64,000 bases of DNA, taken from positions 1 through 64,000 of the IMG/VR virus record IMGVR_UViG_3300025646_000037; one strand, 5' to 3'. A program made the position numbers and the translations under genes. The notes beneath the pieces were generated by a model that worked only from the letters and a program-made list of their open reading frames with translations, ran no database searches and had not been told where the DNA came from. This DNA comes from a virus. Shown here piece after piece: positions 15,988 to 23,339 of this stretch (its first letter is position 1; every line of letters begins with the position of its first letter).

Positions 15988-16937
15988 TACCAGCCTTCAA
16001 TTACTCTTATAATGTCTATTTCTCTGGTCATAGGCTTAATGTTAAAGTGTTTTGCAGTCATAATATGTTTAAAGAAGTAACTCTGATCTGCTGTCATATC
16101 TACCATTGGTAAACTTAGACGCTTGTTTAAGTTAACACCTATACGGTTACTTTCTGCGTCTGGATCTACATCCTTATGTTCCTGCCATAACTTATCTAAC
16201 TCGTCAAAGTCCTGTACCTTAGTGTAGTCCCAGTCTTGTAACATTGTTAAGTAAGTACCAAGACGTGCGCCATATATTGCCCAGGCGCCGTTATCTACAT
16301 CTCTGCCAACGTTTTGCCATATAAGCAAATTATCAAAATTACGACTTGCTACTTTCTTTTCAAAGTTAGTTAAACTTGGCTTTGCACCTCTATCCAAACA
16401 CATCTTAACACCTTCTCTAAATCCTGCTCGCCATGCTTGGAAGGCAGTTTGGTTAGGATATGTTGTGCTATAACAATTATGCATTGCCCAATAACGTTCA
16501 TCAAAACAAAACTCTACTGCGGTGTCGTCACTGCCATCACTGTTTTCGTGTGTGCGCATGTTAGCAACAAAGTCTTTAGTCCAACAACTAATACCGCCGT
16601 TGCCATACATCAGACCATTTATTTCGTTACGGGCCCGCCATCTAAACACGCAATCTTTATTCTTATCGTCTAATTCCAACTGCACGTTAAAGAAGTCAGG
16701 ATCAGGTAAGTTGTCCCCGTCTATTAGTACAAACCTATCTGTATCACTTGCTTCGCCTGCGGCTTTATGTGCGTTGTCAGAGCCTTTTACTCCGTCAACA
16801 CGTTTAGCCCAAGGTACTATGTTTTGTATTTTAATCCAAAACTCTTCCTTTTTAGGCTCGTCATACGTTAAAAATATGACATCTAAATCTGCTACATCAA
16901 CTATATCCATGGTCCCAATACTCCGGATTGTTATCAT
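15987..16937 (-). CDS. GT-A-like glycosyltransferase
   Basis: This 316-aa protein has an N-terminal nucleotide-binding-like strand (LDVIFLTYDEP) followed by RFVLIDGDNLPDPDFF, whose DGDN fits the DxD metal/NDP-sugar motif of GT-A enzymes. The middle (NGLMYGNGGISCWTKD) resembles acceptor-side loops. No membrane segment is seen. The annotated first Met could be replaced by the Met nine codons in; both lie within the overlap with the 121-aa gene. It abuts the aminotransferase. It probably transfers a sugar to a glycan, lipid or nucleobase; acceptor unknown. Confidence 0.8.
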   Translation of the reverse strand: MITIRSIGTMDIVDVADLDVIFLTYDEPKKEEFWIKIQNIVPWAKRVDGVKGSDNAHKAAGEASDTDRFVLIDGDNLPDPDFFNVQLELDDKNKDCVFRWRARNEINGLMYGNGGISCWTKDFVANMRTHENSDGSDDTAVEFCFDERYWAMHNCYSTTYPNQTAFQAWRAGFREGVKMCLDRGAKPSLTNFEKKVASRNFDNLLIWQNVGRDVDNGAWAIYGARLGTYLTMLQDWDYTKVQDFDELDKLWQEHKDVDPDAESNRIGVNLNKRLSLPMVDMTADQSYFFKHIMTAKHFNIKPMTREIDIIRVIEGW

Positions 16938-17262
16938 CAGGAAATGCTAGGTTATTACGCATAACAGCAAATCCTTTATTACTAGGTTGCAATAGTTTAT
17001 TCCTAACTTTGCGTGGTTTTTTTACTATCTCGCCGTCCTTAATTATACTTTCATGTAGTAAATGGCTAACTGCCTTATACTCTTCTAATCCTAGTTCTAA
17101 ACAAAGTCCGGTCGGCTCACCAGCTTCGTTGTGAACTTGATGCGTGATCTCTCCCTCGCTGTTATAATATATCCTATAACGTTCTTGGATTTTCGGAGGA
17201 GGTACAAATTCACTAAGTGCTTTGTAAAATTCGCTCACATGTTTCGATTGCTCGTCTGACAA
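16897..17262 (-). CDS. Small protein of unknown function (121 aa)
   Basis: A hydrophilic protein. The N-terminus is acidic (SDEQSKHVSEFYKAL), the middle has the pattern RYRIYYNSEGEITH and GEPTGLCLELGLEEY, and the end is basic with KPRKVRNKLL. It has no recognised domain. It overlaps the glycosyltransferase gene downstream by 41 bases and the one upstream by 50 bases, which is unusually long even for this operon. It resembles short conserved proteins found beside structural or glycan genes in marine T4-like phages, but I cannot give a role. Confidence 0.75.
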   Translation of the reverse strand: MSDEQSKHVSEFYKALSEFVPPPKIQERYRIYYNSEGEITHQVHNEAGEPTGLCLELGLEEYKAVSHLLHESIIKDGEIVKKPRKVRNKLLQPSNKGFAVMRNNLAFPDDNNPEYWDHGYS

Positions 17263-18067
17263 ACTTTTCGTCCTTTATAAAATAATGTACAGGGTACATT
17301 TGTTTTTGTGTATTAAAACTTAATACTCCATCATTACCGAATTGGGCTAAAACATGATCTTGCCAATTTAATCCACTATGCCATTTATTAACAGCGCCTT
17401 TCATGTGTACAAAACTAGGTATAGCATAAGGTAAGTAACAATTTTCTTCTCCAATTAACCTTGCCGCAACTGCGTAGGCTACATCTGTACTAACTATATC
17501 TTCTCTACAATTTTTTAAAACTCGATCTCTGTATCTATCCCAATGCTGATAAACATACCTAAGTTGTTTCCAGAATTCTTGACTTACGTGACCAAATCTA
17601 AAATAACTAAATCCGTTATAGGTGTTCAGTAAATTATTCTCTACGAATAACTTACGATAAGACATGGTGTTATTAATATTGCCTTCCCAGTCACGTATAT
17701 TGGTACAAATACAGACTTCACGTTTCTGCATAAGTGGCCACCAATGGTCTATGTTAGTGGTTACTAATATGTCGGATTCTATTTTTACAGTTTCTCTGTA
17801 TGGTGTAAGTCTACCTACTTGCCATTCGTTGGCTAGTTTCCAGTCATGATCTTTTGCATCATCTTGTATAAGATCAATTACATTATCAAACACATCGAGG
17901 TACTTGGACTGCATATCATTACGTGTGCGCTCGTCAACTAATACGGTATAGTTTGTGTACTTCTTTTGTGTAATTTTTATACTAAGAGCTTGAAGGTATG
18001 CAAGTTCAAGATAGTTTGTGCTATCTGTGTTTTGCGCTATTGTAACATATCCGGCATTCTCAATCAT
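17213..18067 (-). CDS. Glycosyltransferase-like protein (GT8/GT-A type)
   Basis: This 284-aa protein starts with a Rossmann-like segment (AGYVTIAQNT, then YTNYTVLVDERT) and has KIESDILVTTNIDHW near residue 105, where ESD could serve as a degenerate DxD. Its layout (opening strand, VLVDERTR, DxD-like stretch, C-terminal HMKGAVNKWH) parallels that of the adjacent 276-aa protein, so the two look like paralogs. It overlaps that gene by 4 bases and the 121-aa gene by 55 bases. No signal peptide or membrane helix. Sugar donor and acceptor are unknown. Confidence 0.75.
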   Translation of the reverse strand: MIENAGYVTIAQNTDSTNYLELAYLQALSIKITQKKYTNYTVLVDERTRNDMQSKYLDVFDNVIDLIQDDAKDHDWKLANEWQVGRLTPYRETVKIESDILVTTNIDHWWPLMQKREVCICTNIRDWEGNINNTMSYRKLFVENNLLNTYNGFSYFRFGHVSQEFWKQLRYVYQHWDRYRDRVLKNCREDIVSTDVAYAVAARLIGEENCYLPYAIPSFVHMKGAVNKWHSGLNWQDHVLAQFGNDGVLSFNTQKQMYPVHYFIKDEKFVRRAIETCERILQST

Positions 18068-18894
18068 AAGAACTCCGGTAGTGCCTGTTTGTTCATAATG
18101 TGTATATCTTGATTGATACGACCAACGTAATTACGTTCATTTTTATCGTAGACATACTTTATACCACGCTCTGTGTATTCTATTATCTCCGCACGTGATG
18201 TCAATGTAGGTAAACGCCAAGGTATACGATATGCTTCTGTGCCATAGCCACCGAGTACGTGTAATGCTATGCTTAACGCAAAGTCGTTTCTAAATACTCT
18301 ACGATCAAATTGATACAATGCACTATAATAGTCCCAGTGTTCTTTTACCAATCTCATCATATCAAATACATTCTCAGCAAACTCACACTTATTAAAAACA
18401 ACTGCGGTGGCCCATACCATTGGTATTGTGTACACGCTTAAACGTTCATCTGTTTTGTATAAATTTTGTCCTGTAACATCTAATACGTCATAATGACAAC
18501 AAAAGTCAACGTCAATATCAAACAGTTTTTTATAGTTGTCTGACATTATAAGGTAGTCAGCATCCAGTAACAGAGTTCTATCAAAAGGTGTCAAGTCATA
18601 TGCATCACTTCTACTACCATTTAACCAAGGTGTGCGTAAGTTACTGTCTTTGAGAAAGAATGTTCTCATGTTTGAACACTCTGTATCGTCCATGATTACA
18701 TAGTCAAACACTGAAGTGTCTGACTCATCACGTGTCTTAGTGTCTGTAATTACAGCAACTGGTAACTGTAAATGTTCTTTAATTAACTTACAATTATGTT
18801 GTGCTATACGCATGTAATCCAATTTAGAATTACGTGCGAACATTACTACACCTTTAGACTTGGCTTCCCCGTCTAATTTTTTTGAGTTGTTCAT
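18064..18894 (-). CDS. Glycosyltransferase-like protein with DAD motif
   Basis: This 276-aa protein has MFARNSKLDYMRIA as the opening nucleotide-binding strand/helix, PVAVITDTKTRDESD, and FDRTLLLDADYLI, where DAD is a good DxD motif of GT-A enzymes. WATAVVFNKCEFA in the second half fits the acceptor side. The Met at residue 18 is a possible alternative start, because the first 17 residues are polar and precede the first strand. The gene overlaps the 107-aa gene upstream by 41 bases and the paralogous 284-aa gene downstream by 4 bases. Confidence 0.8.
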   Translation of the reverse strand: MNNSKKLDGEAKSKGVVMFARNSKLDYMRIAQHNCKLIKEHLQLPVAVITDTKTRDESDTSVFDYVIMDDTECSNMRTFFLKDSNLRTPWLNGSRSDAYDLTPFDRTLLLDADYLIMSDNYKKLFDIDVDFCCHYDVLDVTGQNLYKTDERLSVYTIPMVWATAVVFNKCEFAENVFDMMRLVKEHWDYYSALYQFDRRVFRNDFALSIALHVLGGYGTEAYRIPWRLPTLTSRAEIIEYTERGIKYVYDKNERNYVGRINQDIHIMNKQALPEFL

Positions 18895-19177
18895 AATCTG
18901 TATAGTAACTGTTTATAGCATATTGATTAGCACGTTTGGCTTCTGTTAATAGTGTTTTTCTGTCTACTTGTATGGGATTATCGTACAAGTCTATCATATA
19001 CAAACTTGATTCTTCCCATGAATTCAAAAATGCTATTAGGTTTTGATCGGCACGAAACATGCCACCATTATGTGTAATATGCAATTCTGCTTCTACACGT
19101 TCTTTTATGTTACGTTTGGCTACTGCGTGTTCAAACTTAGCCTGAGCGTACTGTTCTAATTTGTCGACTTTTTCCAT
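18854..19177 (-). CDS. First gene of accessory operon, unknown function (107 aa)
   Basis: A short, charged, mostly helical protein: an N-terminal helix rich in Lys, Glu and Ala (residues 1-30), then VEAELHITHNGGMFRADQ and a C-terminal helix ending KKIRRGSQV. It has no motif I recognise. Its start is fixed by a sigma70-like promoter whose -10 element ends 7 bases upstream of the ATG, so the leader is almost absent and no ribosome binding site is visible. Either translation is near-leaderless or the promoter serves mainly the downstream genes. It resembles short conserved hypothetical proteins of marine T4-like phages. Confidence 0.75.
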   Translation of the reverse strand: MEKVDKLEQYAQAKFEHAVAKRNIKERVEAELHITHNGGMFRADQNLIAFLNSWEESSLYMIDLYDNPIQVDRKTLLTEAKRANQYAINSYYTDYEQLKKIRRGSQV

Positions 19178-19183
19178 ATAGAT

Positions 19184-19212
19184 ATTTTACACGAATATTT
19201 TTTGATAGTCAA
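19184..19212 (-). promoter_or_regulatory. Sigma70-type promoter for the accessory operon
   Basis: Read on the minus strand there is TTGACT (19207-19212), a 17-base spacer, and TAAAAT (19184-19189). This is one mismatch from each consensus hexamer with ideal spacing. It lies between the terminator of the structural block and the first accessory gene, so the accessory genes probably have their own host-polymerase (early-type) transcription. The transcript would start very close to the ATG at 19177. Confidence 0.7.
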
Positions 19213-19240
19213 TACAAAAATGGCACTATTTCTAGTGCCA
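19211..19240 (-). terminator. Rho-independent terminator after the structural block
   Basis: A perfect 8-bp stem TGGCACTA/TAGTGCCA (19221-19240) with a 4-base loop (GAAA on the minus strand) is followed on the minus strand by TTTTTGTATT (19220-19211). It is 24 bases past the stop of the 19264-20271 gene and should end minus-strand late transcripts before the accessory operon promoter. Confidence 0.8.
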
Positions 19241-19263
19241 AATTTGTTAATAGTAAAACTATA

Positions 19264-20271
19264 TTATGAATGAGCAGCTGATGCTTGAGCAAATGTTGGG
19301 TCGTCCCAAACATCTGTCAAGTAGGTTGTACTAGGTGGAGTAGATGTACGTACATTTCTCACTGTTCCGTCCATTTGGTCTAGTACATTATAATCACTTT
19401 TGTCAAACGTTTGATCACTTGAAGCATCTAGGAAACTGATCTTTAATGTAATAACTGTACCGTTGTCAGCATTAGAGCCTTGTACACCATTAGTCTTTGC
19501 CTCAATCTTAACATTGTTAGCACCACCTGAAATATATGGGCTACCACTTGTTGTTAAATCTCTCTGGAAGATTGTAACATAAGAGGTTGTTAAATCATAG
19601 TAACCAGTCGTTGTTGCCAGTGTTGTCTGTGAACTTGTATGTGCTTCAGTAACTGTTATTGAGTTACTACCGCCTGTAACACTTGATCCAGAAGCTAAAA
19701 GATTAATGGTTCCGCACATTTGTGTTAATGCGTCCCATGATCTTGCTTTTGCATCACTGGTATAACTAACCATTTGCGGATCTACGCTAATGTATCCACC
19801 ACCGTTGAAGAAATATCTTGCACCATCTGCTGTTGCAAAAGTATAAGTGATTTCTTGTACAGCACTGGCTGTCCAGGTGCCTGTAGAATCACTGTTACTG
19901 CCTGCTGATGTTGAACCGTTGCCTGCGGCGTTTAATCTATTTGAATACAAGCTGGCTATGTTACTTGATAATTGAGCGATAATCTCAATATCATTTCCTG
20001 CGCTAGGTGATGTCATAGCACCTAAGCTGGTTCCTTGGTGGGAACCCATTGTTGTTATTCTTGTTAGTAATGTTGACCATTGTGCGGCTGTAACATTACT
20101 TCCAGCTGAAACTGCTGAAACTGTAGTACTTTGTCCATACCCAGAGTCACCATTACCTGTGCCCCAAATATTGTTAACATTTCCACTGTTTGTAGCAGAG
20201 CCAGCGGCGTTACCTGTAGCGAATACGTTATATTCGTCATCTAAGATACTGTCACCGGTTTGGTATGCCAT
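19264..20271 (-). CDS. Virion-type protein, stand-alone copy 1 of the giant protein's C-terminal module
   Basis: A Ser/Thr/Gly-rich, beta-looking 335-aa protein. It begins MAYQTGDSILDDEYNVFATG and carries KARSWDALTQMCGTI near its middle. It aligns along its whole length with the next gene (20289-21293) and with roughly the last 320 residues of the 3650-aa protein: the same NVFATG...NIWGTG start, the same RYFFN(G/C)GG segment, the same GYYDLTTS and the same PPST(T/S)YLT end. Composition and position, last in the tail/fibre block, indicate a virion surface or fibre component. A TAGGAG ribosome binding site precedes the ATG. Exact role unknown. Confidence 0.85.
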   Translation of the reverse strand: MAYQTGDSILDDEYNVFATGNAAGSATNSGNVNNIWGTGNGDSGYGQSTTVSAVSAGSNVTAAQWSTLLTRITTMGSHQGTSLGAMTSPSAGNDIEIIAQLSSNIASLYSNRLNAAGNGSTSAGSNSDSTGTWTASAVQEITYTFATADGARYFFNGGGYISVDPQMVSYTSDAKARSWDALTQMCGTINLLASGSSVTGGSNSITVTEAHTSSQTTLATTTGYYDLTTSYVTIFQRDLTTSGSPYISGGANNVKIEAKTNGVQGSNADNGTVITLKISFLDASSDQTFDKSDYNVLDQMDGTVRNVRTSTPPSTTYLTDVWDDPTFAQASAAHS

Positions 20272-20288
20272 TGTTGTTTACTCCTAAT

Positions 20289-21293
20289 TTAGGTATGTGT
20301 ACTACTATTTAGCGCAACTGTAGGATTCGACCATGATTGAGTAAGATATGAAGTACTGGGTGGTGTGTATATTGAAACGTTTCTTACAGTGCCATCCATC
20401 TCATCCAGAACGTTATAATCTACTTTATCATAGCTATCATCAGTGCTTGCGTCGTTAAACTGTACTTCTAGTGTAATTATAGTGCCTGCATCACTATAAC
20501 TTCCTTGAGTGCCATTACTCTTGGCATAAATCTTTACATTATTTGCGGCGCCCGCAATGTAAGGACTCCCAGCTGTTGTTAATGACTTTTCATATATAAG
20601 TTGATTACTTGTGGTTAAATCATAATAACCTATTGTTGTACTTACAGAAGCAGAACTTGCAGTGTGAGCTTCTGTCACTGTTATAGAATTAGTTTCTCCT
20701 GACACGCTGGAACCTTGGGCACCTAAAGATACTGTGCCACACATCTGTGTTAGAGCATCCCAGCTACGTGCTTTTGCGTCGTCCGTGTAACCTGTAACGC
20801 TAGGATCAATAGATATTGTTCCACCGCAGTTAAAAAAGTATCGTGCTTCGTCAGGATCGGTGAACGTAAACGTTATTAGTTGTGTTGCACTAGTTGTCCA
20901 ACTACCTGTTGAATCAATGTTAGCACTTACGGGCGTTCCTACACTACCTGCGTTTAGTCTATTTGTATGTATAGTTGTTAAATTACCTGCAATGGTTCCA
21001 ATAATTGTAATAATATCTGTGGAACTAGGGGTTGTCATTGCAGATATAGAACTGCTCTGATGATTTGCCGAACTAGTAATTCGTGCTAATAGTGTTGCCC
21101 ATTGCGTTGCAGTTACTGTTGTGCCTGCTGTTACAGAACTAAGGGTAGTAGATTGTCCGTACCCTCTATCTGCTTGTCCTGTGCCCCATACATTGTTTAA
21201 GTTGGCGCTATCTGTAGATCCGCCACCGGCTAGACCAGTTACAAATACATTATACTCGTCATCTAAGATTATGTCGCCTGTTGCGTATGCCAT
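20289..21293 (-). CDS. Virion-type protein, stand-alone copy 2 of the module
   Basis: This 334-aa protein is a full-length paralog of the gene that follows (19264-20271). It shares GDIILDDEYNVFVTG at the N-terminus, DDAKARSWDALTQMCGT in the centre, GYYDLTTSN and a C-terminal PPSTSYLTQSW. It is also homologous to the C-terminus of the giant protein. AAGGAAG 6 bases before the ATG is a good ribosome binding site. It lies 9 bases after the fibre gene 21303-22790, so it belongs to the same transcript. A CTAAATA late-promoter-like motif (20306-20312) lies inside its 3' end ahead of copy 1. Probably a decoration or fibre subunit; not proven. Confidence 0.85.
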   Translation of the reverse strand: MAYATGDIILDDEYNVFVTGLAGGGSTDSANLNNVWGTGQADRGYGQSTTLSSVTAGTTVTATQWATLLARITSSANHQSSSISAMTTPSSTDIITIIGTIAGNLTTIHTNRLNAGSVGTPVSANIDSTGSWTTSATQLITFTFTDPDEARYFFNCGGTISIDPSVTGYTDDAKARSWDALTQMCGTVSLGAQGSSVSGETNSITVTEAHTASSASVSTTIGYYDLTTSNQLIYEKSLTTAGSPYIAGAANNVKIYAKSNGTQGSYSDAGTIITLEVQFNDASTDDSYDKVDYNVLDEMDGTVRNVSIYTPPSTSYLTQSWSNPTVALNSSTHT

Positions 21294-21302
21294 TCTACTT
21301 CC

Positions 21303-22790
21303 TTATGAATTGAGTTGTACCACAGCCTCTACTGTACCTACGCCATCATCAAATTTACTTGTTAAAGCTCTTCCAATAACGTTGAAAGGTGTGATCTCTG
21401 AACGGGAGCCTGCTCTTGCAAGTCCATTTCCTGCAGAAATAAGTCTATCCCCTTTATTTACCTTACCAACAACTTGTACAGGCACTCTGCCTTGTAGAGC
21501 TACGCCAGGGTGCGTTTCGTCTGTACCTGCGCCAGCGTTCATTAAGTGTGCTGGTTGGTCACTGATAACACCAAATACATCTTCTGATGCATCTTCAACA
21601 ACTTTAGTAATCTCGTTAGCACCACCTAGTGCAACAACTGTACCAGGAGTGTATACGTCATCAGCATGGAATCTCTCTGCCACGTCAGCGTATTGTGCTT
21701 GTGTTGATGTTCCACTAAATGTTGTTGCGTAAATTGTAGCAAACTTTGTAAGGGCGGCACCTAAGTTACGTGTACCATTACCGTCTGGTAAAATGTTACC
21801 ATTGATTGTATTTGAACCATCTCTTGCTAATGCATTACCTGTTAATACTAGGTTATCTACGTAACTCTTTGTTGCAACGCCTAGGGCTACTGTTGGGTCA
21901 CTAGCAACCAACAATGTAGATGTAGCACCGTCAACTGTAAGTGCTGTCGTTACAGAACCACCGTCGTTCACTTTAATGTAGATATCACCGTCATTAGTTT
22001 GGTTTTGTAATATGACGTCACTACCACTAACACTTGCTTTAAAGTCACTGTCTGCACCTACAACAAAACCTGTGTCATTCAATACGCCTAATGTGCCAGA
22101 TGTAGTATCGTTCGCATCACTTCTTAGAAACTGTGTTGAATCTAAACTATCTAATAAGTCTGCGTTACTTGCTGTACCAGTAAACTGAATACCAGCAATA
22201 GTACCTGTGCTTGCAAGATTAACACCTGGCTTAATGGTAGAAAATCCGCTCATTGACACGGCTGGAGTAAATGTGCTGTCTTTACTGATCACGCTGACTC
22301 TTGTATTGTTAACGTAGTTACTAATAATCACGTGATCAACACCACCTGGAGTATCTGTTACAGTTTCAACAATCGCGCCTGAAGTACCTGAACCTGCTGT
22401 AGCAGGTGGGCCAACCAGAATAAAAGAACTACCATCGTATGCCTTTAACTGTTTGTCATCACTATCCCACCATAAGTCCCCAGTAACATTGTTACTTGGT
22501 GTACCTGTGGAACTTGTAAGTGCAGACAACCTCTTAAATCCAACAGCACCACTTACATAAACTTTAAGTTGACTGTTTGATGAATCAAACCAAAGTTGTC
22601 CAGTTATAGGACTTCCTGGTTGTGTTGTGTTTGCAAAGTTTTCTAATAACTTTACATAGTTTTCATTCTGTAATTCACCGTAACCTGCATAGTTTTTACC
22701 TATGAGAGTTAGGTCTGAAGTGGTGTCGATTGTACCGTCTGCGATTGTTGTTAATATCGCACCACTTGTCTTGTTAATAGTATAAGCCAT
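21303..22790 (-). CDS. Tail fibre protein with C-terminal assembly/peptidase_G2-like domain
   Basis: A 495-aa protein. Its N-terminal ~100 residues (MAYTINKTSGAILTTIADGT, LIGKNYAGYGE, then GQLWFDS) closely match those of the fibre gene 23339-25051 and probably attach the fibre to the baseplate. The middle is a repetitive beta region (ASNADLLDSLDSTQFLRSD). The C-terminal ~140 residues start ADVAERFHADDVYTPGTVVAL and resemble the domain at the end of many phage fibres annotated as peptidase_G2-like or as a trimerisation/chaperone element. It has its own late promoter (TATAAATA at 22815-22822) and a GGAG ribosome binding site, so independent late expression is likely. Role: host recognition. Confidence 0.85.
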   Translation of the reverse strand: MAYTINKTSGAILTTIADGTIDTTSDLTLIGKNYAGYGELQNENYVKLLENFANTTQPGSPITGQLWFDSSNSQLKVYVSGAVGFKRLSALTSSTGTPSNNVTGDLWWDSDDKQLKAYDGSSFILVGPPATAGSGTSGAIVETVTDTPGGVDHVIISNYVNNTRVSVISKDSTFTPAVSMSGFSTIKPGVNLASTGTIAGIQFTGTASNADLLDSLDSTQFLRSDANDTTSGTLGVLNDTGFVVGADSDFKASVSGSDVILQNQTNDGDIYIKVNDGGSVTTALTVDGATSTLLVASDPTVALGVATKSYVDNLVLTGNALARDGSNTINGNILPDGNGTRNLGAALTKFATIYATTFSGTSTQAQYADVAERFHADDVYTPGTVVALGGANEITKVVEDASEDVFGVISDQPAHLMNAGAGTDETHPGVALQGRVPVQVVGKVNKGDRLISAGNGLARAGSRSEITPFNVIGRALTSKFDDGVGTVEAVVQLNS

Positions 22791-22814
22791 TTGTAATTTA
22801 CTCCATTTATTCTA

Positions 22815-22822
22815 TATTTATA
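22815..22822 (-). promoter_or_regulatory. T4-type late promoter TATAAATA
   Basis: An exact match to the T4 late promoter octamer on the minus strand, in the 51-base gap before the fibre gene, 25 bases upstream of its ATG (22790). The leader contains GGAG for ribosome binding. It would be read by host polymerase carrying the gp55-type sigma factor encoded at 50439-51341. Confidence 0.75.
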
Positions 22823-22841
22823 CTAATTTAAAATGCATTTA

Positions 22842-23339
22842 TCAGTTTATTGTTCCTGTTATAGTAAAACTATATACTGCCGCTCCACCGTACCAATCTG
22901 TAGGATGCATACGAGTAGGACCAAACTTTTTGTTAACCGGCTGTACAATACGTAACGATCCACTGCCGCAACGTCCTGACATTGTTACTGTTAAATCCAT
23001 ATTACCTTGTCCTGCCACATCGAAAGAATACCTTAAAATATTACCCTGCTGGTATCCGCCACAGTCAGCTCTCCCAGTGTGTATTGCGTTGCTAGGTTCT
23101 CTACTCTGCACGTAAAGTTTGCCTGCACCATCATAATAAATTGTACACCAGTGGTCGATACATTGTGCAAAAGAAGTGGATACCTCTATAGGTGCCCAAA
23201 TAGTTTTCCATACACCATTTACTTTTGTGTAGGCTTTAATTATCTCTTTCCATGCTCCAGACGCTTTTACATAAGCGGCTTTGACCTGCTTTTGTTGTCC
23301 TGCAACTTTTACGTATGCTGGTCTTAATTCAACTGCCAT
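22842..23339 (-). CDS. Small tail/fibre-associated protein with three N-terminal repeats
   Basis: A 165-aa protein. Residues 1-50 hold three tandem copies of a short unit of the form AYVKVxGxWKxI (around RPAYVKVAG, KAAYVKASGAWK, KAYTKVNGVWK), a pattern common in phage tail-tip and fibre proteins. The rest is a beta-rich, Cys-containing domain (CIDHWCTIYYDG, MSGRCGSGSLRIV). It sits between two fibre genes, and its start overlaps the 23339-25051 stop by 1 base. Probably a fibre tip or adhesin subunit. The cysteines could form disulfides or bind metal; this cannot be decided here. Confidence 0.8.
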   Translation of the reverse strand: MAVELRPAYVKVAGQQKQVKAAYVKASGAWKEIIKAYTKVNGVWKTIWAPIEVSTSFAQCIDHWCTIYYDGAGKLYVQSREPSNAIHTGRADCGGYQQGNILRYSFDVAGQGNMDLTVTMSGRCGSGSLRIVQPVNKKFGPTRMHPTDWYGGAAVYSFTITGTIN

